64,000 nucleotides of DNA from Parascedosporium putredinis. Taxonomy: Eukaryota > Ascomycota > Sordariomycetes > Microascales > Microascaceae. Numbering within the stretch: the stretch's first letter is position 1; the number at the start of each line of letters is the position of its first letter. Under the pieces are notes generated by a model, which saw only the letters and a program-made list of their open reading frames with translations, did no database searches and was not told where the DNA came from. The DNA lies in NCBI GenBank assembly GCA_949357655.1, contig CASHTG010000012.1, positions 3,844,001 to 3,908,000 on the forward strand, written 5' to 3'. The position numbers and the translations under genes are program-made. Shown here one piece after another: positions 1 through 11,169 of this stretch.

Positions 1-1676
1 CGGGATAGTCTGCCGGCTGTGGGCTCTTCATGTTGAATTGTTTTTTCCTGTTCTTTTTCCTTTAGTTACGAGTCTCCTTCTTCCTCTTCCTCTTCTTTTT
101 ACAGTGCTGAATTAGCTACCGATTGTTACTGAAGATGCTGTTTCTACAGCTTCAAAAGCGAAGTAGCTAGGGTTGAATAATAGGCGCGGATTTGATCAAG
201 AGGGCAAGAAGTCAATGAAAGAGAAGAACTGGGAGAAAGGCGCAGGCCGTCTGACAGATATAGGGCCGCCCGCAACTATCCGGATCTGCCCGAGGGAACG
301 AATCAAGCACATGATGCATCTTTGTCGGGAAAGTTCGGCTTCTAGAGGTGCCCCAAGTTAGATCAATCGTGGAGTTGACCGATAATACCATACGACTTCA
401 AATTACCGATCGAAATGCGACAAATAGTGAATGCGTACTCACAACACCAATTAGTATCAACACCCGGAACTTGTTGTGGTTCATGCATCGTCTTTGAGAA
501 ACATGCGTGCATCAACACATGCATACATGTAGAGTCGTGAAACAGCCTTTTGGACGGCTTCATACTGATCTTGTTTATATGTTAAAAAGTCTGACTATAC
601 TTGCGAGCCATTTGCTTGTCTAGATTGGAACGCCTATATCTATGCTAGGTGTGACGGAACGCCGGTTGTTGGTGATTCTCTCAAGGAACGGGCGAAGAAT
701 ACAAGGTGATATCGACGATATTGATCGGCACACGAACCGCGGGATGCGTCAATAGATATGACATACAACGAGCTGTTATTGAGGGTGAACTAGACGGTTC
801 CTCTCATAGTTCAAGTGTGTCCCTGGAGACACTGATCTAAAATAGGAAAACCTTTTCGAAAGGCGTATAATGCAGGTATGACTTGCTTTTGCGATCTTCT
901 TCGCTTTTAGTAGGGGATGAATCTAGCGTAAAGTTCCCTCCTTCTTTCTTTTCTTTGATATACCTTCAAACCGAAAGCGCGACGTAATACGCTAGGCAAA
1001 GACCATGAGGTCAACTAGATTTCTTGTTTAGTGATCAGCCGCAGATGTGGTGCCTGCTCGTCAAGCAATTCATCGCAACATACGTTGTAAAACGAACGAC
1101 CCCCGTGCCCTATAATCTCCTCTTTTCCTTTTTAAGCCTTTGACAACGAAAGAAACCCCCAAAGTGATTATCAATCAGATTCAATCATGCGTTTTCCTCC
1201 TCTTGTTCGCGATGACCCAAGTATTCGTGGGGGCGTTGAAGGAGGTGGAACAAGGATTTTGCGGCCACGCAATCACGCGAGACCATCACGACATTAGGCG
1301 TGTCGATTATCTTACTGGCTATCGCCCTGACACGCCCGAAACACGGCGCGCTATGCCCATTCCCACACCATCTTTCCCCGGGAGTAGCAAGTTAAGCTGG
1401 ATTGTATGAGGTGCAGGTGTGTGATGGGCAGGAGAATTATGTCAGTGGGCTCAGGCGCCTGTAGCTAGAGCTTTGGTCGACGTCTGCTATCATTGTGGCT
1501 GCACCCACCCTCTCTTTCGTAGGAAGCACGCCTTCGTATTCGAAGCGTCTTTCAACCGTGATATTTTTTGTGAAGCCCTTGGGACATATCTATTGGGGGT
1601 TGCGTCTCACCCATCTCCCTCTTCATCCTCCCCTGTCCTCATTTAATCCTTCTTCTTGGCACCCCTAACCCTAACA
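1..1676. other. Left-edge intergenic region, no gene seen
   Basis: I see no supportable gene here. The longest open frames (about 60-90 codons, for example near 1140-1409) lack recognisable domains, signal peptides or plausible exon structure. The last bases (1663-1675) read CCCTAACCCTAAC, two telomere-type units ending one base before the permease start codon. The stretch from about 1500 to 1660 is pyrimidine-rich, as is common just upstream of ascomycete start codons. Confidence 0.5.
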
Positions 1677-4038
1677 ATGTCGTCATCTTCGCCATCAACA
1701 AGTGCCCTTGGGGGAGCTGGCGGAGTGGGGACAGCGACGAAGATGCCCAGCGCCGCCCATCTTCACCAGGTCGGAGTATCTCCTCTCAGACTAACGATGA
1801 GCAGGCGCCCTTGCTTGAGACAGAGAGGAAAGGCTCCACGAGTACGACCAGCACCGCCTATGGGGCGACGGCGGCGGATTCAAAGCCGGGGCGGGGTTCG
1901 TTCTGGAGCAAGGGCGACATCGACTTCGATGAGGATGCCATCGCCACGCAGGAGTCCGTCTTTGACGAGCCCACGCTGGCGGAGCGGTATAAGCCCAGTC
2001 CGGAATGGGAAAACATCCACCGCTTCGATCCTTCTGCCCGGTGGACCTGGAAAGAGGAGACGGCGGTGATTAGGAAAATTGACCGGCGCATCATGGCGTT
2101 TGCCTGCATCGCCTTTATGGCTCTCCAGCTTGACCGCGCCAACCTGTCGCAGGCGCTTTCAGATAACTTTCTTGACGATCTTGGCCTCACGACTGATGGT
2201 ACGTGTTTCTGGCCCCATGCCTCGGTAAACCCGAGTCTCTCTCTCCTCTCTGATAGACGTCCCAACTCGGTCGTGCTGATTAAAAACAAAAAAGACTATA
2301 ATCTCGGCCACACAGTTTTCAGGCTCGCCTTCCTTTGCGTCGAGCTTCCATCTCAAGTATTCAGCAAATGGATTGGGCCTGACCGGTGGCTTCCCATTCA
2401 GATGTGTCTTTGGAGTCTTGTTTCGGTTAGCCAGTTCTGGCTGCAGGGAAAAAGTCTTTTCTTGTCACCCGCGTGCTCCTGGCCTTCTTTGAGGGTGGCT
2501 TCATCCCCGAGGTATGTATCATCAAACGCGATGGGGAGATCCGTTGTCATCCCTTTCTGGCCGTCTTTTCTCCGGGGACCGAGCACGAGTGCTAAACTGC
2601 TTGTCTAGATTATTCTGTACTTGAGCTACTTTTATAAAGCACAAGAGCTCTCTATCCGCGTGGCCGTATTCTATGCCACCATGTCTCTTGCCAATGTGTT
2701 TGCCGGATTCATCAGTGTCCCACTCCTTCAGCTTCGCGGGTTCTGGGGTTGGAAGGCTGGCGCTGGCTGTTCCTAATCGAGGTATGAAATATATCTATCC
2801 ATGGATGAACTGTGTCAACCTCTGCTCTCCCAGGATAATAATGCGGAGAAGAAGATGGTGGGGTTTCAACCGTGTAAGCGTGCCCGCGAAGCTAACCCTC
2901 TGCATCATAGGGCGCCGTGACATTGATTGTCGGATTATTCGCCTTTGTTCTCATTCCGCCTTCTATTACGCAGACTGCAAGCTGGTTCCGCGGCAAGGAC
3001 GGCTGGTTCACAGAGAGGTAACTATCCTTAGCCCCCAAAACGAAAGCAAGCTTTATCATGAGTTGAGGTCCGGGTCTCATAGACTCCGAGGTCTATAGGG
3101 TTCCTTAGCTTATAGACAGACCCCAACTAACCCTTTCTTAGGGAAGAGGTCATCATGGTGAACCGCGTACTTCGAGACGACCCGAGTAAAGGGGATATGC
3201 ACAACAGGCAACCTATCACATGGAAGCTGTTCCGCCAGAGTCTTTTGGATTACGACCTCTGGCCGCTGTACATTGTGGGCATCTTGTGGTCGCTGCCCGT
3301 CATCCCGGCCCAACAGTACTTCACGTTGCTGCTCCGAGACCAAGGCTTCAGCACTAGTGTCACGAACCTACTCACGATACCGGCCATGCTACTGTCCATG
3401 TTCAGCGTCATGCTCATCACCCACATCTCGGAACTATACAACGAAAGGGCGCTCGTGAGCATCATCTCTCAGATATGGACCCTCGTGTTCCTCGTCCGCC
3501 TCTACACTACCGACACCACGGAGGCCAATCCTTGGCTAGTGTGGCTGATCTTGACTCTTATTGTCGCTCAACCTTCGCGTAGGTCCACATTCCACGGTTC
3601 GGGGCGATATCGGATTGCGAATATTGCGCGCAGCTGCCTCAATCCCTTGTCGTTATCTGTCTCTTGTGACTAACATGATATCACAAATGAACAGCCCATG
3701 CTATACAAGTGAGCTGGAACTCACGAAACTCAAACTCGGTGAGGCTGCGGACTATCTCGGCCGCGATTTATAACATGTGTGTGCAGACGGCTGGGATGAT
3801 CGGCTCCAACATTTACCAGTCGGATGACCGGCCGCAGTATCGCCGGGCCAATAGACTGTTAATCGGCATCACCTGCTTCAACGTCCTATTCTATCTGTTG
3901 GTAAAGGCTTATTATATCTGGAGGAACAAGAGTAAAAAGCGGCAGTGGGATGCCATGTCAGAGCGAGAAAAGCGACGATATTTGGACGAATCCCGAGATG
4001 CCGGTAACAAGAGGTTAGAATTCATTTTCGCACACTGA
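1677..4038 (+). CDS. MFS permease, allantoate (Dal5)-type anion:cation symporter
   Basis: Plasma-membrane transporter of the fungal Dal5/ACS branch of the major facilitator superfamily; members import allantoate, vitamins or other organic anions, and the substrate cannot be read here. The segment ALQLDRANLSQAL marks the first membrane helix, and later blocks around FWLQGK, GWRWLFLIEG and IYNMCVQTAGMIGSNIYQ match the family order, ending in FAH. Six exons fit GT-AG rules: 1677-2198, 2295-2511, 2609-2781, 2911-3017, 3142-3578 and 3695-4038. Three exons each lack one base: near the GGGG at 1727-1730, in the A-run at 2449-2453, and in GGG at 2738-2740. With those restored the length is 600 codons plus stop. 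The ATG at 1677 follows a pyrimidine-rich leader and is the only ATG close to the open frame. It is convergent with the small secreted gene downstream. Family certain; substrate unknown. Confidence 0.88.
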
Positions 4039-4560
4039 CTGAGCACACATCGCCGGAACTAGAACAGGAGCATAGCTCCATAATAACGAGAGATGAATTA
4101 CGTGAAAGAGGGACGGTGCGCCGGCTCGCTGACGGCATGCGAACGGAGCATACAAGTAGTTACTAGGACCGAGACAGGATTAGATGAGAACATGATAGAC
4201 ACTGTCGATAGCCACATCCGATGGATGAATTCCGATGGATGAATTCATGAGTAGACTCGGGGGAAGGCACTGGATGCTTCCATTGATATTTAGAGACTAG
4301 AATCTAAAAAGGGGGTGCTGTCTCTATTTTTGTTGGTCTCTTTTTCCTTTTTCTTTTTTTCTGTCCTTTGTTTTCTCTTTCTTTTGCTTTTCAGGACTAA
4401 AATCGTGTCATTCGGTCCGCGGCACATTGAAAAAGATAAAACACACAAGTCATACTGTACAACGATCTACTCGTAACCGTGAACACTGCTATAGCAGTTG
4501 CTCGCCGTGAAATCTGCATGGGTTGTCTAACCCACTTTCAAGTCATCAAATGTCCTTGAA
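4039..4560. other. Convergent intergenic spacer
   Basis: The 3' ends of the permease and the small secreted protein gene face each other across about 520 bases. The only structure I see is a perfect 14-base tandem duplication at 4217-4244 and pyrimidine-rich tracts around 4320-4400. No gene is supported. Confidence 0.55.
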
Positions 4561-5102
4561 TCAGCAGTTGTTAACAACACCCTGGCCGGCAGCAACAGCA
4601 TCCTCCAGGGCCTCCTGCGTCTCCAAGACACCAGCATCATTCCTAATGGTAGAGAAGAAGGCGTGTTAGTCAGGATACTCAGCGAACCATCATTGGCGCA
4701 CGGAGATGTGACTTACTGGTCAGCGGCAGCCAAGGCCTGGCCGAGGGCGGTGAGGCCAGCCTGCACTTCGTTTCTCTGGTCCGCAGGGGAGCTTGGCCGG
4801 CCCTGATGGCCGCGGCAATCTGTTGGATACCGTCCTGGGCCTGCTCTAGGGCGGACGCGGCGGCGCTCGCGGTGGCGGGATCCTGAATCCGCTCAATGCC
4901 GGCGTCGGCATCCTCGAGCGCGCTGACGATGCGGTTGCGGGCAGCGGTGCACGCGGCGGTGGGGGCTTGTTGGCGGCCCTGGATGGAAGCTTCATCCGGT
5001 ATTGTGGTTAGTAGGGATGCGCGCGGGGAAGTGTATACTAGACTTACCCGCGTTGGTGAAGGCGGCACCGGCGAAGATGAGGACGGCAGTGTAGAAATGC
5101 AT
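4561..5102 (-). CDS. Small secreted alanine/glutamine-rich protein, unknown function
   Basis: A 136-residue protein in three exons (5102-5048, 4989-4717, 4642-4561). Residues 1-18 form a clear signal peptide ending FTNA. The mature part is Ala/Gln/Asp-rich, probably helical, with one Cys near its start and one as the final residue, which could form a closing disulfide. The first intron carries a consensus TACTAAC branch site, and acceptor 4990 is chosen because it alone keeps the frame. The middle exon lacks one base in the run 4786-4789; with it restored the frame reads through and the total is divisible by three. A TATAAAA box lies about 170 bases upstream on the same strand. Composition recalls small fungal wall or hydrophobic-surface-binding proteins, but I do not recognise a named family. 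Confidence 0.75.
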
Positions 5103-6205
5103 CTTGAAAGTGGATGAAAGGGAATCTAAGTCAAGGAGAAGAAAAATACTGATAATATGATGACACCAGGTCAGAAGAAGAGAAGCTTGCTAAGATGTAA
5201 TTGGAAAGATCTATTTGTTTGGTTCGAGAGTCTAGGCCATTCTCGGTCAAGTTAGAGGCATCCGGCTCCCTTTTATATCGTCCCCGGATACGGCAACCGG
5301 GGCAGCATTCCAAATCCTCCGAAAGGCAACGAAACAAAACCCCACGTCGCCTTGCCCCCATCGTACGTGAACCAGCGACGCATGCCAGTTACTGTCCTCC
5401 TCCTTGGCCCCTTTGCGACGAGGCCTCTCCCCACGGTTGCTTTTCCTTTTTTTTTTTTTTTTTTTTGTTTTCACATGGAGCCACCGCAATCGTGAGACAG
5501 CTCCGTCAGGACGAGGTCCGTCGCTCCGGTTCCAAGTTATGGGAAAGGCGAGGATGCGATAGGCTCGTCGGGAGATCGACGCGGCGCAAATCGTTTCAGC
5601 GCGCAAGGGGGCCAAGCGCAAGGACTCGCCCTATTCTTAGCTTTAAGCGTCATTGCGGCCCCTGCGCGCAGAACACGGACCCACCACGCCCCATGCTCGC
5701 GGTCGCGAAATTCGCCGGGACCCGAAACGGAAACATGTAAGGAGGTGTGGGGAGGGAAGGAGGCGAACGAAGGACGCACAGAGAAACAAAATAGTATATT
5801 TTGTCGCCCTTTGTAGGCTCGAATAAACAAGCAGAAGACTAAAGGGACGTCAATGGGAGAGTCAGGTAAGACCAAGTGGAGATTCACGGGCCGAGAATCG
5901 AGAGTGTTTCGAAACGGCTACAGATCCATGCACGCATGCATACATCATTTGTTTAAGCAAAACCAAGCAGAGAAGAAGACAAGAACAAGCAGCGAGGAAA
6001 GACAAGGAGAAAAAGAAAGAAGAACAAAACTTCCGTCCCGAACACGCTGTACTGATTGATGTATGGCGCTCTTGCTGCTTCCACTTCCCCCGATATAACA
6101 CTTCTCAAACACGTACGTCATTACGCCCCGAATCCCCAAAAAGACACCCGGAGTCCTCTCTCTCTCTCTCTCCAGCCTTGTCAACGTGTTGCCATTGATC
6201 GCCTC
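5103..6205. other. Intergenic region with long poly-T tract
   Basis: It holds the promoter of the small secreted gene on its left and the 3' flank of the large Cys-rich gene on its right. A run of about 20 T lies at 5447-5466, and a CT repeat at about 6158-6172. No further gene is supported. Confidence 0.5.
5271..5277 (-). promoter_or_regulatory. TATA box of the small secreted protein gene
   Basis: The minus strand reads TATAAAA, about 170 bases upstream of the ATG at 5102. A strong TATA box is common in well-expressed or regulated secreted-protein genes of filamentous fungi. The assignment rests on sequence and position only. Confidence 0.45.
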
Positions 6206-9200
6206 TCAGCTACCACCGCCGCATCCCCCTCCACACCCTCCTCCACACCCACCACCACCTCCCCGTCTCCACCGCCTCCACCTCCCCGCACCCCCTCCGC
6301 TTCCGCCACCACTACCCCCTCCACCACACGCCGCCCCACCGCACGCGGAATTCCCGCAGCTCGACCCGCACGAAACCGGGCAGGCAGTGCAGCTGCCGCC
6401 GGTGCCGCCGCCGGCGTTGTTCGACGAGATCTGGTAGCCGTCCCACCCGAGGTCCGTCGTCATGGAGAAGGCCACGATGATGGACGTGGCGTTGACGTTG
6501 GCCGTCTGCCGGTTCCTGAGCTGGTGCTGCCGGTGCTCCTCGGCCGCCCGCGTCAGCGACACCGTGGCCGCGCCCTCGAACCCGTGGTACCACGGGTCTT
6601 CCCGGGACCGCCGCCCTTCGTCGTCCCTGTTGCCCGCCCGGTCGCCGCCGCCGAACCCGCTCGCCGCCATCTCCCGCAGCATCTCGCCAATCTTGGCGCG
6701 GTCGTTGCGCACCTGCGCGTAGTGCGCCGTCGCGTCGCTGCGCGTGGCCCACTCCGCGAGGAAGTAGAGCCGGTTCGCGCCCTTTTCGTAGTAGTGGCTC
6801 AGCGGCTGCGCGCGGTGCGTGCCTCCCATCTTGACGCGCGCGAGGCTCGGGTTCTTTCGTAGGAACCCCGAGTCCGGTGCCAGCCACGCCGTCGAGGCGC
6901 GCGTGGTCGGGGAGCGCGCCATCGCGGCGGCGACCCGGGAGAGTGTGCACGCCGCGTCGAGTATGACTTGGCGGTTCCGTCTCCAGGCGACGGGCTTGCT
7001 TGGGCCGTCGGGATCGTTGGCCTGCGGGTACATGTGCGCGTCGCGCGCAAGGTGCAGGGAAATCATGGCCCAGCTGTCAAACGGCGAGGCCCACAGATGT
7101 CTGGAGATCCCGCATTTCCCACAGGTGCCCGTGCCGTCGCCGTAGCTTGCGCCTGCATACGCCCTGGTGCAGTCGTACGGGAATAATTCATCGTAGCATT
7201 TCTTCTCGTACAAGTCCGTCGGGAATGTGCTCGTGCCGGACCAGTCGTGCCAATACTCTTGGCACCAGTCGATGAAGTCGGACTCGTTGTGTCGGCCAAA
7301 GTAAAAGTTGCCCAAGTACTCCTCCATCCTGCCCGGCGGCACATCACTTTTCGACCGTACGACGCGCTGATGGTACCCCGAGTCGGCACACACGAAACTC
7401 ATCGTGTAGAGGGGTGTCGGGTTGTCAGCAGGCCCAACCGCAGATTCACTTCCCGGGAAGAGAGGCCCGAACAGTTTGGCGTCCAGGATCGAGCTGCAGA
7501 AGCGCTGACATGTATTCTTGACTGGATCCCAAGCGAGATTTGTCGCGGGATCCAAGAGTAGGTCGACGATGCTTGTTATGTAGACATCCAATCGACTTTT
7601 GACGAGGTCTTTGAGCATTTCCATGATGCGGTCGATCTCTGCTTCTTTATCAACGCCCTTTCTGGGGGCCCCCACGGAACTGCAGCGAACTCAATCTTGT
7701 TCGAGATCTCGTATTCAGGACCCTCCTTGGGGCACTCGTTGAAACAAGAGCCCACCACTTGCTTCAGGATGGCCTTGTATCTCTTCCGGGGCCCAACAGA
7801 ACGCTTCTGCTGCCATACAGACTTGTCTTTCCCATCCACCGCCAGACTGGGTTGAGTTTCCGATGGGTTGTGCGGAGGACCATCGTCACGGAATACCGGC
7901 GGCTGTCGCAGCGAGACTAGAGCGCCGCCTCTTGTACTAAATAATGGTAGATCCCGTAAGCAATGCAGACATAACGGCATAACGGAGTGAGGGCATATTT
8001 GGAAAGTAAGGGTGGAAAACTCGACTTACTTGCTCGCGCCGATCTCAAAGACCACCGGCCCAAGACGCAACGACATTTGTGTGCGTCCAAGCCCGTTCGG
8101 GTCTGCAAATCGTTGGAAGAATGGCGGGATATACGGATCTGAGGCCGGATCCGTGATTACGCGAGGTTCCTTCGGTGTCTTGTCCTCGGTCACTAGTGCG
8201 TCGTCGCTTTCCGCAGCCGGCGCTTTTCGAGAGAACAAGGAAAGTCGCTTCGACTTTTTCGCTAGGGAGGCTCTCCCCTTCTCGTCGGAATTGGCCGCCG
8301 GGGAACTCTTGGTCATCTTGCTCACCACGTCGGCGAGCCTGCTCGCCGAAGCGCCGGACACGATGGACCCGCTCGACACGCTCAGGAGCCCATCGTACTT
8401 GGCGCGCGCCTCCGACTCGTTCAGCTGGGGATGCCGCACGCTATGCCCAAACGCGTGGCCTCGATGTGCTTGACCGTCTTGTCGTGGGGATAGAGGGCCA
8501 CGCCCTTGCCGAGGCGGTCGAATTTCTTGACGTCGGCGCAGCGGCATATGCGCTTTGCGGCCTCCGCGGTGATGACGTCGTTGCACAGCACGTGTTTGTA
8601 GGTTTTGGTGTAGCCTTCGCTGCCGTGGTGGTGCAGCCGGTAGCAGGTTTCGCAGACGAGGCTGGGCTTGTCAGGGCCTGTGTAGGTAAAGTATGATGCG
8701 ACGATGGGAGCATCGCAGCCTGGCTGCAGACATCGCTGGACCTTGAACTGGGGCATTCCCACGCGGTCGAATTTGGCGAGCGCCACTTTCCGTCACAACG
8801 AGCTGTTAGTGTACTGTTTCCATTTTCTGAACGAGATCATTTTACTCACGTTGGGGAATGCAAGGTCCTTTCGTAGTCGACCGCGTCGGGGTGCGGTGCT
8901 CGATCAGTTTGTCGATATCCAGCAAGCCTTTGGTCAGGTTAGCCAAGCGCGTAGATCACCGGGGACTTTGGGCATACGTACCAGAGGCGTTGAGCAGAAG
9001 CCATGCATCCTGTTGGGAACCCCACACAAGCACAGCTACGCGCGAAGAAACAAGTTAGTACAGGGCATGATCAAGTTATACGCCGCCCCGGAACGAACGG
9101 GATGCTCTCTCGCTCGGCAAGAAAGACAAGAACAGGCCCTCTCACCATCGCACGAGAAAGTAGACGGGGAAAGTAGGCCTTACGCTTGAGATTCTCCCTG

Positions 9201-9756
9201 ATTTCCTTGCCCATCTTGAAGGCCATAAGTTTACTCTTCCTCTGCGTGAGCACAGACGCAGTTGAGCGGTCATACGAGTTCAAGTTAAGTGGGTATTGGT
9301 CCCTCGCATCGATCAGCTGGTCAACTTCGTCCACTCCTTTGCCTACTCTCGAAGCGAAGCCCTCACGGTCAGTCCCACGTTCTCCTAACTCTCCTTTTCG
9401 GTTGCTTGAGACCCAGGCGGCCGGGGAGCGACGACTCACGATACATTTCCGCGGACTCTCTCGACCACTGGCTGACATTCTCCAGGAACCCTTCGTAGCC
9501 GTTCAGACATCTGGCAGTCGAGGTGGTCACGCTTGATGGAGCAGAGCCATCGACCTCTCGCCATCGCTTCAGGGTCTCGATGATGTTTTCAATCTCGTTC
9601 CTTACACCAAGCCAGTACAGTTTTTCAACTTCAGCTCGTAGGTGGTCCCCCAGCCCCTACAACCTCCCACGGTTGGTCGGGTTGGCTGGTGCTCTGGTTA
9701 GGTAAGGATTTCTCGGAAAAGATCTGGGACTGGATGATCTGTTTTAGACGAGCCAT
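6206..9756 (-). CDS. Large uncharacterised Cys-rich protein with Gly/Cys-repeat tail
   Basis: I do not recognise this family. Six exons fit GT-AG rules: 9756-9440, 9361-9184, 9035-8982, 8927-8850, 8785-8030 and 7936-6206. Three exons each lack one base in a homopolymer (9647-9651, 8427-8430, 7664-7673); restoring them gives exactly 1,038 codons plus stop. No signal peptide or membrane helix is visible. The first 250 residues look helical and charged. A possible zinc-binding module near residue 220 has CLQPGC, then CETC, then CRC, loosely ZZ-like. A Ser/Lys-rich low-complexity stretch follows. The C-terminal half has many Cys and Trp residues (for example CGKCGISRHLW). The end is a low-complexity tail of GGGC units. 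A WRRWRR island in that tail may be a pair of compensating sequence errors. The start at 9756 is the first ATG of the helical block. Probably intracellular. Confidence 0.72.
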
Positions 9757-11169
9757 GGCGAAGGGATCGGGGTATCTGCCCGGGAAAAAGAAGAAAACAA
9801 AATGAAACAAGCAAAAAGAAAAACTCGCGATATCCTGGCTAGGTTGCAATGCTGTATGATGAAGATGGATAGTGAAAAAGTCTCTGTAAATAAAAGGGAA
9901 AATTATCAAAAGAATAGGACTCTGTCTTCACATCGACGACTGACGTTTTTGCGCCGACGTGCCAAAACAAGGTGGTGACGCTTCTCAAGAAAAGGGTCGG
10001 CCTTCCCCTGCGTTAAATTATTATCGGCCCTGTGGAACCATGCGCCCAAGACGGATAGTATGTGGGCCCGATCAAAGTGGGTGCGTGGGATCCTGGATCC
10101 ATTGATTGATCTCCCTCACGGATGAGACGTGCCGGCAGCTTACTCCAGCTCGATACCGAGCCCCGGTTCGCCTCAGCTTCGAAAAAGCCTTGGGGATTTT
10201 CCATGGCTGCGGGACCTCGGACTTGGAAGCGTCGGCCGGTAGAGGTACGTCGATTGGAATGGGATGGATAGGCAGAAGTGTCGGCTCGCGACGGACGAAT
10301 GACGCAAGGCGAAAGAAAGAAAACAAGAACACCAAAAGCTAAGTTTGTCCCTTATCGCATGCAGGCTTGGCCTCCCGACCTCCTCGGGTTAACAACGAGG
10401 GTGGATCAATTCGATGATGCCTTGCTTGCTGCCAGTGTGTCGTGTCTCTCTCCTCAAGTGCTGTTTGGCGGTTTGTGGCGGGGTTAGCCCAAGCCCCAAG
10501 AACGCCCATGCCCCAGAAAAACTTGGGGCATGTGCCACCCGTCGGTTTCCGTATGCAGCTAGTGCCTGGATGCGGAATGGTTACAGGGGAGCTCGGCACA
10601 GCCTCCTCTCTGCTCGATGCGCCGGAATTGGACACTGGCCAGCCACAGGACAGCTCAGGGGAGTTGATCGGTTCAGATGCGGAGGTGGAGTGGAGGAGGG
10701 GCAGGAAATGGCCTGGAATTGATGATTCAATCTCCCTCTGAAAAGGCCCACCTTGCAACATGTGGGCTTGTTCGTTTGCGTGCGCCGGGTAAGCGGGCAA
10801 TCGATTTACTCCGACAACGTTCGAACCTTGAAATAATTCCTTATCAGTGGCTGGACGTCACAGCCACACACACACACACACACACGGAGCGCAGGCATTT
10901 GCTCGTCTAACCAATTGCACTAATTGATACAACCTCAAGCTGGGACATTGAAGCATCCATATCTGCTTCACGCAGGCAAACCGACGTACGTTTCGGAGAT
11001 GAATGGGATTACTGGCGATAGGAGGGGGAATTTAAACATGAAGAACAGCAAACGGATATCATTTCTATAGTCGTGAGTTTGCATACAGGAAGGAAGAGGT
11101 ATACAGAGAAAAGGAGCAAAAAAAAAAGAAAGAAGAAAAGCTGGGAAACAGCTGGACGAGCCACCGTAG
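9757..11169. other. Intergenic region
   Basis: About 1.4 kb between the two minus-strand genes; its left part should hold the promoter of the large Cys-rich gene. A CA microsatellite of about 20 bases sits at 10865-10885. Short open frames on both strands lack domains or splice support, so I call no gene. Confidence 0.5.

Noticed and set aside
1140..1409. 89-codon open frame left of the permease
   Set aside because: A weak hydrophobic start but no domain, no Kozak-like context and a random-looking second half; chance open frame.
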